In this document: positions 1 through 5,321 of the stretch, piece after piece
Position numbering within the stretch: position 1 is the first letter of the stretch
Layout of the letters: every line of letters starts with the position of its first letter
IMG/VR virus record: IMGVR_UViG_3300027911_000049
Coordinates: 1-29,724 of that record
Reading direction: 5' to 3' (one strand)
Source: a virus
Length of the DNA stretch: 29,724 nucleotides
Notes under the pieces: generated by a model
Told to the model about the DNA's origin: nothing
What the model saw: only the letters and a program-made list of their open reading frames with translations
Databases searched by the model: none
Translations under genes and position numbers: made by a program

Positions 1-264
1 TCATGCGACCTCCTTCAAGTGCTGGCGGTAGTACGCCATGACGGTGTCCGCGGCGTCGATGATCTGCTCGCGGTTCGGGTAGCCGTGGCCGAGCGCCATG
101 CGGCGCCGGGCATAGTTACGGACGGACCACCGGAACTCGATGTAGAGGTTGGCCTTCGCGGCGCGGCAGCGGTTGTCGTAGGTGAGGCCGCACTGGTCGC
201 CGTTGCCGTCGTTCACGATGGTGGTCACGATGTCATCGACCACCGGGTCGATATGGAAGGTCAT
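1..264 (-). CDS. Hypothetical early protein, 87 aa
   Basis: Complete ORF from ATG at 264 to TGA at 1-3, last visible gene of the leftward operon that starts near 755. I do not recognise the family. The protein is soluble-looking, with Cys25 and Cys33 and a basic stretch (NYARRRMALGHGY) in the middle. It follows the 64-aa gene with only 4 nt between stop and start, so it is probably translationally coupled. The upstream ribosome binding site is weak (GAGTG). No membrane segment or known motif is visible. It is likely an accessory early protein controlled by the phage repressor through the operators at 762-794. Confidence 0.65.
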   Translation of the reverse strand: MTFHIDPVVDDIVTTIVNDGNGDQCGLTYDNRCRAAKANLYIEFRWSVRNYARRRMALGHGYPNREQIIDAADTVMAYYRQHLKEVA

Positions 265-268
265 GGCA

Positions 269-463
269 TCACTCGACTGCGACTGTCAACCCGCAGCCCT
301 CGCAGAACTCCACGAAGGCCGGGGCAAAGGACTTGCGCAGGCTCGCGCCCACGGCGCCGGCGCCGAAGCGTTCAGCGAAGGTGGCCTTCGCGGCCGGGGT
401 CAGGGCGGCGACCTCTACGTCGGTCTTGGAGAAGTCGCCAAAGGTCATCAGGATGTCGGGCAT
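269..463 (-). CDS. Hypothetical early protein, 64 aa
   Basis: Small ORF starting at ATG 463 with a good GGAGGC ribosome binding site 6 nt upstream. The protein begins MPDILMTFGDFSKTD and is rich in Ala, Phe and Val, with two cysteines in a C-terminal FCEGCGL motif (CxxC), possibly a metal or redox site. No family is recognised. It is the second gene of the leftward operon under the 762-794 operators, between a 73-aa and an 87-aa gene. Confidence 0.65.
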   Translation of the reverse strand: MPDILMTFGDFSKTDVEVAALTPAAKATFAERFGAGAVGASLRKSFAPAFVEFCEGCGLTVAVE

Positions 464-488
464 GGAAGCCTCCGGGGTGGTGGGTGGG

Positions 489-710
489 TTAGGCGGTCAG
501 CGCGCTGTACTCGTTGAGGCCGGTCTGGACCATGTCCCGCACGGAGCCTGTCGCGCACTCGGTGCAGATCGCGGCCACCATCTCGTCCCCGGTCATCAGT
601 TCCAGCACAATCCGGGCAACTTCGCGGTTGCGCTCCAAACCGAGTTCCATGTTGTTCACTTCGGTCTGGGCAATCCCCATCGCGCGCGTCAGGCTCATCG
701 TGTAGGTCAT
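489..710 (-). CDS. Hypothetical early protein, 73 aa
   Basis: First gene of the leftmost leftward operon. The ATG at 710 is chosen because GGAGAG lies 4 nt upstream and because the longer reading frame runs back through the promoter and operators at 756-794. The protein (MTYTMSLTRAMGIAQTEVNN...) looks alpha-helical, with one CTEC motif (CxxC) near residue 50. No family is recognised. The 5' untranslated leader would be about 40 nt if the promoter at 756-784 is used. Confidence 0.65.
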   Translation of the reverse strand: MTYTMSLTRAMGIAQTEVNNMELGLERNREVARIVLELMTGDEMVAAICTECATGSVRDMVQTGLNEYSALTA

Positions 711-755
711 GTCGCTCTCCGTTTCGTGGGTGGTGGTTACGTTCACAACACCACC

Positions 756-784
756 ACAATACAAGCGGCACTTGCGCATGTCAA
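756..784 (-). promoter_or_regulatory. Leftward early promoter PL1
   Basis: On the minus strand the sequence reads TTGACA (779-784), a 17-nt spacer, then TATTGT (756-761). This is close to the sigma-70 consensus, at optimal spacing, 46 nt upstream of the 73-aa gene. It lies within the operator pair 762-774 and 782-794, so it should be repressed by the phage repressor. It is the best-formed of the three leftward promoters. Confidence 0.75.
762..774. promoter_or_regulatory. Repressor operator, copy 1
   Basis: CAAGCGGCACTTG, a 13-bp site with the inverted arms CAAG and CTTG. It fills most of the spacer between the -35 and -10 boxes of promoter PL1. It is one of eight such sites in four control regions. 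Confidence 0.65.
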
Positions 785-794
785 GCGGTACTTG
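782..794. promoter_or_regulatory. Repressor operator, copy 2
   Basis: CAAGCGGTACTTG, same 13-bp palindromic pattern. It overlaps the -35 box of PL1. Its start is 20 bp from that of copy 1, about two helical turns, which fits cooperative binding of two repressor dimers. Confidence 0.65.
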
Positions 795-817
795 CGTTCG
801 TGGGCAAAAAAAGGGGG

Positions 818-1045
818 TCAGACCGACGGACGGTAGGTCGCCGCCTTCGGCGCCCACTTGGGCAGGCGCCTCGCCAGTTCCCCGGCGCGCGCGTCGCATT
901 GGTCCGCCAGCACCGTTAGATCGCATACGCAGATCCCGACGCTGTGGTCGCACGGCCCGAGTGCGCCGCCGAGTTCGCGGAGCTTGCTCGCGGCCTCCGC
1001 CAGCGTGCCGGCGGTGGCGGTGAGGGTTTGGAGCAGGGGGTTCAT
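818..1045 (-). CDS. Hypothetical early protein, 75 aa
   Basis: ORF from ATG 1045 with a TAGGAG ribosome binding site. Last gene of the middle leftward operon. The N-terminal half looks like an amphipathic helix (LLQTLTATAGTLAEAASKLREL) and the centre holds a Cys cluster (GPCDHSVGICVCDL). The C-terminus is translated from the 19-bp control repeat, so the gene runs right up to the next operon's regulatory region. Family not recognised. Confidence 0.55.
   Translation of the reverse strand: MNPLLQTLTATAGTLAEAASKLRELGGALGPCDHSVGICVCDLTVLADQCDARAGELARRLPKWAPKAATYRPSV
821..839. repeat. 19-bp control-region repeat, copy 1
   Basis: GACCGACGGACGGTAGGTC, upstream of leftward promoter PL1 and separated from operator copy 2 by 26 bp. 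The same sequence occurs at 3346-3364 and, with one change, at 5255-5273. The GACC and GGTC ends are inverted. Here the repeat also encodes the last residues (YRPS) of the 75-aa gene. A run of seven A follows at 805-811, so on the minus strand the region could also help terminate the upstream operon. Confidence 0.7.
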
Positions 1046-1053
1046 GGCGACTC

Positions 1054-1482
1054 CTATCCGTAGACGATGTCGTTGAGCAGCGCCACCTGCACGATGATGT
1101 CCGCCAGCTCGGCGTCGATGTTGCCGGCGTCTTTCTCGACCACGGCCTCGAGGGTCGTGGTGCGGTAGCGCATCGCCACCTTGAGGTCATTGCCGAAATC
1201 CAGCATCCGCGAGAGCCCGAGGACGATGGCGGCGCGGTCCAGCTTGAGCGGGTGGGCCTCGTCGTACCCGGACTCGTCGTCGTTCGACTGGTACAGGACG
1301 CACTCGCGGTAGCGCCAGTTGCACTCCGGCCGCATGGTGAGTACGACGCCGTACTCCGACTCCCGCACGATCTGGTCCGCCTGCGACCAGTACCCGATGC
1401 CGCCCTCGAGGGCGACCGCAATGATGTCGGACAGGAACTCGTCGTCCACTTCGACCGTCGCTGCCAGCTTGATGCTCGCCAT
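1054..1482 (-). CDS. Hypothetical early protein, 142 aa
   Basis: Starts at ATG 1482 with GGAG 7 nt upstream and sits in the amidoligase operon between the cyclotransferase-like gene and the 75-aa gene. It is acidic, with an N-terminal beta-like stretch (MASIKLAATVEVDDEFL) followed by mixed alpha/beta sequence. It contains no transmembrane segment and no motif I can name. Its place in the operon makes it a candidate substrate or accessory of the amidoligase system, but nothing in the sequence proves that. Confidence 0.65.
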   Translation of the reverse strand: MASIKLAATVEVDDEFLSDIIAVALEGGIGYWSQADQIVRESEYGVVLTMRPECNWRYRECVLYQSNDDESGYDEAHPLKLDRAAIVLGLSRMLDFGNDLKVAMRYRTTTLEAVVEKDAGNIDAELADIIVQVALLNDIVYG

Positions 1483-1510
1483 TGTCGTCTCCGAATTGGT
1501 GGTGGTTGGA

Positions 1511-2149
1511 TCAAGCCTCTTGCCGCTCGCGTCGCGGCATGTGAGGCCACTTGTACGTCGTGGTGAGGGGTTGGCCGCGCTCGTCGATCAGGACTCCCTG
1601 ACGGCCCTTCTTGGGCGCCTTCTTGGCAGCCTTCCGGTCCCGGCGCTCCCACGCGCTACCGAGTTGCGGGTAGCGCAGCTTCACGTCCGTGACCGGCATG
1701 CGGGTCGGCAGTTGCGACTCCGCCAATTCTGCCTCATGGATCGCGCGGTTGATCTGCTCGATGGGCATGTCGAAGTCGCCGTATCCTTCGCGCAACGTTT
1801 CCTGGTAGCTGACGTAGGGCACGAAGCTCCCGCTCGCGTTGTTCATCACGTAGAACATCCCGTACCGCTGCGACCCGTCGTCCTGCGTCAGCACAAAGTC
1901 CCGCTTCACGTACAGGCTCGGGTAGGACTCGAAGTGGTCCAGCGCCCGCTCGCACTTGGGCGTGATCTCCCAGAGGGCAACCCAGAGCTCGGCGCCCGTC
2001 TGCGGCACCACGTCGGCCACGCCGCGGAACATCAGCTTCCAGCCAAAGATCCGGGCGGCGCCCACGGGCACGGCGTCCGGGCAGCGGCGCTCCATCGCCC
2101 GGATGTTCGTGTTCGCTCCATACGCCGCGTACAAGGTGGTCCCGCGCAT
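1511..2149 (-). CDS. Gamma-glutamylcyclotransferase (AIG2/GGCT)-like protein, 212 aa
   Basis: The N-terminal ~115 residues match the GGCT/AIG2 fold: LYAAYGANTN (residues 6-15, the YGSN-type substrate loop), ERRCPDA (20-26), GWKLMFRGVADVVP (36-49), the ALWEI strand (58-62) and LDHFESYP (70-77). Glu74 is at the position of the family's catalytic acid. Known members remove gamma-glutamyl groups by cyclising them to 5-oxoproline. The ~80-residue C-terminal extension ends in a Lys/Arg-rich stretch (RKAAKKAPKKGRQG) and is unlike short family members. A strong GGAGGG ribosome binding site precedes ATG 2149. The gene lies two genes downstream of an amidoligase, a pairing described for phages and bacteria. 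Substrate unknown. Confidence 0.75.
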   Translation of the reverse strand: MRGTTLYAAYGANTNIRAMERRCPDAVPVGAARIFGWKLMFRGVADVVPQTGAELWVALWEITPKCERALDHFESYPSLYVKRDFVLTQDDGSQRYGMFYVMNNASGSFVPYVSYQETLREGYGDFDMPIEQINRAIHEAELAESQLPTRMPVTDVKLRYPQLGSAWERRDRKAAKKAPKKGRQGVLIDERGQPLTTTYKWPHMPRRERQEA

Positions 2150-2150
2150 C

Positions 2151-2411
2151 TCAGTTCCCTCCGCCGATGGTAATGTGGCCGGCCGTCTCGAGGTCGGCCA
2201 AGAAGTTCTCGTAGGTGTCCGTGCGGACTGTCACGTGGTCCATCCGGCGGCACCGCCTCGCGACGCCGCGCATGTAGGGGATGTTTTCCTTCTGGTGGGT
2301 CAGAAACCCGTCCTCCTTGATCCGCTCCACCACGTCCTGCGCGGTGAGTCCCGCGTATTGCCTGCCGTCCATTGTGGTAATCACAGTCGCGCCTCCGTTG
2401 ATGTTGGTCAT
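2151..2411 (-). CDS. Hypothetical early protein, 86 aa
   Basis: Small soluble protein between the amidoligase and cyclotransferase-like genes, ending 1 nt before the latter's start. I chose ATG 2411 because GGAG lies 7 nt upstream. A GTG at 2417 in the same frame, overlapping the amidoligase stop, is an alternative that adds two residues. The protein starts MTNINGGATVITTMDGRQYAGL, ends in HITIGGGN and has an RRCRRMDHV basic patch. Family not recognised. Coupled translation with both neighbours suggests it acts with them. Confidence 0.6.
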   Translation of the reverse strand: MTNINGGATVITTMDGRQYAGLTAQDVVERIKEDGFLTHQKENIPYMRGVARRCRRMDHVTVRTDTYENFLADLETAGHITIGGGN

Positions 2412-2413
2412 GT

Positions 2414-3253
2414 TCACGCTCCACCCAAGGACCGCGGCCGGCGGGCAAACCAGTCCCGGCGCGTGGTCAGAAACCTGCGGCTCGGGGCGCTCGCATGCGC
2501 CAGCGCCACGTCAAAAGTCACCGTGGAGGGCCGCACCGCCTTCCACTTCATCGAGTATTCCACGAGGCTCACGCACCAGTCGATCCACGCGGACATCTTC
2601 TCGAAGGTCACGGTCCCGCTGTGCTGGCGGAACTCCAAGGTCCCGTGGCGGTCCAGCGCCTCCATGTTCAGGCGGCGGTAGCGGCTGCCGCCGCAAAGCT
2701 CTTGCAGCGCGCGGCGCGTCTCGCAGGTGTCAATCGCCTTGAACACCGCCTTCATGCTCGTGTCCACGGCGTAGCGGTCAAAGTCCGCGGCAAACCCGGA
2801 ATCGCGGCGCGCGTTCTGCACCAAGCGCGCGCGGATGCAGTCCAGCACCGGCACGCAATAGCTGTTGTCCCGGCGGGTCGCGGGCATCACCAAATTGATC
2901 TGCTCTTCGCGCTCCACGTAGAGCTTCAGGGCGTTGCGCAGGTTCAGGACCTCCATGTCGCGGGCGTCCACGTGTACGTGCAGGCCGCAACTGCTGTTGA
3001 CCTTCGCGCCCTTGGCTGCCAGCACCGCGCAGACCTTCTGGATCTGCTCAATGCCGTCGCGCCCGGACAGCACCGGGGACACCAGTTCAAACGGGTTCCG
3101 GCCGCGCACGCTGCCGTCACCGACAATCTTCCAGCCCGTCACCGCGCCGCCTTCGTGCAGCATGCGGATCCCGGCGGCAATCAGCGCCTCGCGCAGTTCG
3201 TAGCGGGCCACGCCGTTCGCCTCAATCTCAATTCCAAACTTCCTGTCTTTCAT
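2414..3253 (-). CDS. Amidoligase-family enzyme, 279 aa
   Basis: Matches the amidoligase family (Amidoligase_2, COOH-NH2 ligases with a glutamine-synthetase-like fold). Seen in order: FGIEIEAN (6-13), the GWKIVGDGSV strand (40-49), FELVSPVLSG (55-64), CGLHVHVDARD (89-99) with its His pair, and TLEFRQHSG (205-213). These contain the Glu, His and Arg residues expected to bind ATP and metal. Family members are predicted to join a carboxylate to an amine, for example to make peptide tags or modified metabolites. It is the first gene of the middle leftward operon, with ribosome binding site GGAGG before ATG 3253 and the operator pair just upstream. The C-terminus is Arg-rich (RRFLTTRRDWFARRPR), which may contact nucleic acid. 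The substrate cannot be told from sequence. Confidence 0.82.
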   Translation of the reverse strand: MKDRKFGIEIEANGVARYELREALIAAGIRMLHEGGAVTGWKIVGDGSVRGRNPFELVSPVLSGRDGIEQIQKVCAVLAAKGAKVNSSCGLHVHVDARDMEVLNLRNALKLYVEREEQINLVMPATRRDNSYCVPVLDCIRARLVQNARRDSGFAADFDRYAVDTSMKAVFKAIDTCETRRALQELCGGSRYRRLNMEALDRHGTLEFRQHSGTVTFEKMSAWIDWCVSLVEYSMKWKAVRPSTVTFDVALAHASAPSRRFLTTRRDWFARRPRSLGGA

Positions 3254-3284
3254 GCGCGCCTCCGTTTTGGGGTTAGTCAGTCAA

Positions 3285-3297
3285 CAAGTGCAGCTTG
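3285..3297. promoter_or_regulatory. Repressor operator, copy 3
   Basis: CAAGTGCAGCTTG, matching the CAAG-N5-CTTG pattern. It starts 33 bp (three helical turns) from copy 4 and covers the expected -10 region (CAAGCT on the minus strand) of the middle leftward promoter. Confidence 0.6.
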
Positions 3298-3314
3298 CGC
3301 CTTCAAGTGAAGTC

Positions 3315-3320
3315 TGTCAA
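3315..3320 (-). promoter_or_regulatory. -35 box of leftward promoter PL2
   Basis: Perfect TTGACA on the minus strand, about 60 nt upstream of the amidoligase start and overlapping operator copy 4. The -10 at 17-nt spacing would be CAAGCT, a poor match, so the promoter may need an activator or may start elsewhere. Confidence 0.5.
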
Positions 3321-3330
3321 GCGGCACTTG
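3318..3330. promoter_or_regulatory. Repressor operator, copy 4
   Basis: CAAGCGGCACTTG, identical to copy 1. Overlaps the TTGACA box of PL2 exactly as copy 2 overlaps that of PL1. Confidence 0.65.
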
Positions 3331-3345
3331 TGTCTGAGGCCAACG

Positions 3346-3364
3346 GACCGACGGACGGTAGGTC
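3346..3364. repeat. 19-bp control-region repeat, copy 2
   Basis: GACCGACGGACGGTAGGTC, identical to the copy at 821-839. It is separated from operator copy 4 by 15 bp, exactly 11 bp less than the 26 bp seen at the other two control regions. Confidence 0.7.
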
Positions 3365-3368
3365 GAGG

Positions 3369-3698
3369 CTATCCCCGGGTCACGAGCCAGTCGCGCCGCG
3401 AAGCGTTGCGCTCCGCTCCCTCCGCGCTCGTCAGCGCGAGGCGCACGCGCGCGGTGGCCTTGGGGGCGTCCGCATCCTTCAGGAGTTCACGCGCGCGCCG
3501 TAGGTGCCAGATCGCGTTCTGCACCTTCTTGCGGTACGTGCCGTCATCGTCGTAGATGGCGCCGCGGGTGATCGCGCGCATCACGATCTTGGCCTGCTCG
3601 GACGCATCGTCGCCGGAGAAGTCCCCGCGCGTCGCGAGCCCGCTGTCGATGACCTGCCGAATCACGTCGTCCATGAACTCACACGCGCCATAGCTCAT
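3369..3698 (-). CDS. Hypothetical early protein, 109 aa
   Basis: Starts at ATG 3698 with GGAGG 5 nt upstream, in a leader (AAAACGGAGGC) almost identical to that of the amidoligase gene. Last gene of the right-hand leftward operon, ending just before the 19-bp repeat. The protein is charged and helical (MDDVIRQVIDSGLATRGDFSGDDASEQAKIV...), with a basic middle (YRKKVQNAIWHLRRARELL). No family is recognised and no membrane segment is visible. Confidence 0.6.
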   Translation of the reverse strand: MSYGACEFMDDVIRQVIDSGLATRGDFSGDDASEQAKIVMRAITRGAIYDDDGTYRKKVQNAIWHLRRARELLKDADAPKATARVRLALTSAEGAERNASRRDWLVTRG

Positions 3699-3937
3699 CG
3701 CTGCCTCCGTTTTGGCCTATCGACGCCGGGGATGCCGGCGTAGTCGGACGGCGCCGCGTAGCGCCGAATGTCTTGGATCTTGTTCAGGTGCCCGCGCGTG
3801 TCGCTGCATGACAGCGGGGTGATGATTACGGCGCCGCTCGGGGCGATCAGCCGGCCGTGCCGTCCGCCGACCTCGTACCGCCAGCCGTGCTTCCGGAGCT
3901 TGCGCACTAGAGCGGCCATCTCACTTGCACTGCTCAT
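3695..3937 (-). CDS. Small HicA-like protein, 80 aa
   Basis: ATG 3937 is chosen because upstream sequence in this frame is antisense-like and overlaps the neighbouring Cys-rich gene. The sequence MAALVRKLRKHGWRYEVGGRHGRLIAPSG resembles the HicA/YcfA double-stranded-RNA-binding-like fold, in which a conserved His lies on a GxH strand. The later ITPLSCSD...IRR stretch is typical of phage proteins related to that fold. No HicB-like partner is adjacent, so a toxin role is doubtful; it could be a lone RNA-binding protein. The stop overlaps the next start (3695-3698), indicating coupling. Confidence 0.5.
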   Translation of the reverse strand: MSSASEMAALVRKLRKHGWRYEVGGRHGRLIAPSGAVIITPLSCSDTRGHLNKIQDIRRYAAPSDYAGIPGVDRPKRRQR

Positions 3938-4146
3938 GCCGGCATCCTTTCCAGCGGGCACCAGTCGGGGATCCCGCCGGTTTGGCTGGCGGTGCAAAAG
4001 CCGGCCGTGCTGGCGTCGACCGTGTATGGCAGATCCTTGTTGGCATTTCGGCAAACGGGGATGTAAGCGACGCGCCCGAAGGCGCCCTTGTGATCCAGAT
4101 GCGGGCAGTCCCCGCAGTCATTCACGCGGATCATTCGAATGCTCAT
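3934..4146 (-). CDS. Cys-rich small protein, 70 aa
   Basis: The protein MSIRMIRVNDCGDCPHLDHKG... has CxxC at residues 11-14 with nearby His, and further cysteines in VCRNANKD, GFCTAS and DWCPLE. This pattern suggests a bound zinc ion or a rubredoxin-like knuckle. Its function is not recognised. ATG 4146 is used. The stop overlaps the start of the downstream HicA-like gene by 4 nt. Confidence 0.6.
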   Translation of the reverse strand: MSIRMIRVNDCGDCPHLDHKGAFGRVAYIPVCRNANKDLPYTVDASTAGFCTASQTGGIPDWCPLERMPA

Positions 4147-4147
4147 G

Positions 4148-4435
4148 TCAGTAGTCCCCGTCGTCCGGCAGGTGGGCGAGGCTAACCTGCGGCTCGGTCC
4201 ACTTCGAGGACCAGTGCGCGTCCGCGGCCTTGCGCTTGCCGTGGTTCTGCGCGATCCACGCGCGCGCCTCCGCCTCGTTGACGGCGCTCTCGAGGAACAC
4301 CTTGCGCGCCTGCCCGGCGAGGACGGAGCTTCGCGGGTAGGTGCCCCATCCGTAGATGCTGACGCTGGTGTCGTAGCGGGACTGCGACAGGGTGAAATAA
4401 TCGAAACGCTCGGTGGTGCGGATTCCGTGGGCCAT
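4148..4435 (-). CDS. Hypothetical early protein, 95 aa
   Basis: Starts at ATG 4435 with a very strong AGGAGGA ribosome binding site. The protein (MAHGIRTTERFDYFTLSQSRYDTSVSIYGWGTYPRSS...) has an N-terminal beta-rich half and a C-terminal helical half with a basic NHGKRKAADAHW patch. No family is recognised. It is the third gene of the right-hand leftward operon. Confidence 0.6.
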   Translation of the reverse strand: MAHGIRTTERFDYFTLSQSRYDTSVSIYGWGTYPRSSVLAGQARKVFLESAVNEAEARAWIAQNHGKRKAADAHWSSKWTEPQVSLAHLPDDGDY

Positions 4436-4461
4436 GTCATTCCTCCTGATGGGTGGGTAGG

Positions 4462-4806
4462 TCAACGCTGGTAGCCGAAGGCGCGGAGTTCGGCGCGCTC
4501 CTGCGCCGCCCACATCTCGCGCTCGCGGGCGGCGCGGCGCAGTTCGACGAGCTCGCGGCGCTGCGCGAAACTGCACCGGGCCACGTCGGGGATCTGGACC
4601 TTGCCGTTCTGGCAGTGAGGGCAGGGGCGGTCGTACCGACCCGCCATGTAGTCCTCGCGGAAGTCCTCGTCCTGCTCGGCCCACTCGCTCGCGGTGAAGC
4701 CGCCGCCGTCGCATTCGACGTGGCGGGTGGTGGTCCCGTGACCTTGGCAGTGGTCACAGATCGACCACTGGAAGGGGATGCCCGGGGGCAGAGTGGCGCG
4801 GCTCAC
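4462..4806 (-). CDS. DnaJ-type zinc-knuckle protein, 114 aa
   Basis: Contains CDHCQGHG (17-24) followed by ECDGGG and a later CPHCQNGK, the CxxCxGxG-type repeats of the DnaJ central zinc domain, without any J domain. A C-terminal Arg/Glu-rich helix (RRELVELRRAAREREMWAAQERAELR) looks like a coiled coil. The GTG start at 4806 overlaps the preceding stop (GTGA). Small free-standing zinc-knuckle proteins of this kind are frequent in phage early regions, where their role is unknown; protein-protein or nucleic acid binding is likely. Confidence 0.65.
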   Translation of the reverse strand: MSRATLPPGIPFQWSICDHCQGHGTTTRHVECDGGGFTASEWAEQDEDFREDYMAGRYDRPCPHCQNGKVQIPDVARCSFAQRRELVELRRAAREREMWAAQERAELRAFGYQR

Positions 4807-5150
4807 GCCGTCACCTTCGCGGCGGCACGGTCAAGGCTCGGGCCGTAGACCTCGCGCAGATAGGCGGCTTTGCCGGCGGCGGTCAGCGGGTAGCCCGCTT
4901 CGCGAAGCGCCCTCCGAACGTGGGGTTGCAGGTAGCCCTTCGATTCCAGAACGGTCAGCGGCGCGCAACCCGCGGCGATGGCGGCAAGGTATTCCTCGAC
5001 CTCGAAGTGCGCGGTGAGGAATGACTGGAAGCCCCTCGCGCTCGACCGCTGGTACTTGAAGCGGGCAATGAAGGTGGGGCGGGCATCGCCGGGGACCGCG
5101 TAGTACAGGTACTCGCCGGACCTGCTGAACAGCGCCGGGTCAAATCTCAT
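4803..5150 (-). CDS. Hypothetical early protein, 115 aa
   Basis: First gene of the right-hand leftward operon. ATG 5150 has AGGAGG 7 nt upstream, which favours it over the in-frame ATG at 5210 that lies inside the control region. The sequence MRFDPALFSRSGEYLYYAVPGDARPTFIARFKYQRSSARGFQSFL suggests a compact beta-rich N-terminal domain. The C-terminal GYLQPHVRRALREAGYPLTAAGKAAYLREVYG could be a small winged-helix-like segment. Family not recognised. Confidence 0.6.
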   Translation of the reverse strand: MRFDPALFSRSGEYLYYAVPGDARPTFIARFKYQRSSARGFQSFLTAHFEVEEYLAAIAAGCAPLTVLESKGYLQPHVRRALREAGYPLTAAGKAAYLREVYGPSLDRAAAKVTA

Positions 5151-5182
5151 GTCATGCCTCCTGTGGGTGGGTTCGCAACGTA

Positions 5183-5195
5183 CAAGCGCAGCTTG
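5183..5195. promoter_or_regulatory. Repressor operator, copy 5
   Basis: CAAGCGCAGCTTG, CAAG-N5-CTTG pattern, 33 bp from copy 6, covering the expected -10 region of the right-hand leftward promoter. Confidence 0.6.
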
Positions 5196-5212
5196 GACCT
5201 TCGCGGGCACGA

Positions 5213-5218
5213 TGTCAA
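5213..5218 (-). promoter_or_regulatory. -35 box of leftward promoter PL3
   Basis: Perfect TTGACA on the minus strand, 62 nt upstream of the 115-aa gene and overlapping operator copy 6. As in PL2 the -10 at 17-nt spacing is CAAGCT, a poor match. Confidence 0.5.
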
Positions 5219-5228
5219 GCGGTACTTG
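5216..5228. promoter_or_regulatory. Repressor operator, copy 6
   Basis: CAAGCGGTACTTG, identical to copy 2, again overlapping a TTGACA box. Confidence 0.65.
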
Positions 5229-5254
5229 TATTCGAGGGCGTGCTTTTTTGCTCG

Positions 5255-5273
5255 GACCGACGGACGGCAGGTC
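5255..5273. repeat. 19-bp control-region repeat, copy 3
   Basis: GACCGACGGACGGCAGGTC, one base different from the other two copies. It is 26 bp from operator copy 6. Here the inverted ends are extended to CGGACC...GGTCCG (six pairs), so a hairpin or a dimeric protein site is possible. Confidence 0.7.
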
Positions 5274-5275
5274 CG

Positions 5276-5301
5276 AAAAAAAAGGGAGGCCGAAGCCTCC
5301 C
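5276..5301 (-). terminator. Rho-independent terminator after the repressor gene
   Basis: On the minus strand: GGGAGGC, loop TTCG, GCCTCCC, then eight T. The hairpin is perfect and ends 20 nt beyond the repressor stop codon, so it should separate repressor transcription from the leftward operon. Confidence 0.9.
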
Positions 5302-5321
5302 GTGTCAGTTTCAGGTAACGA

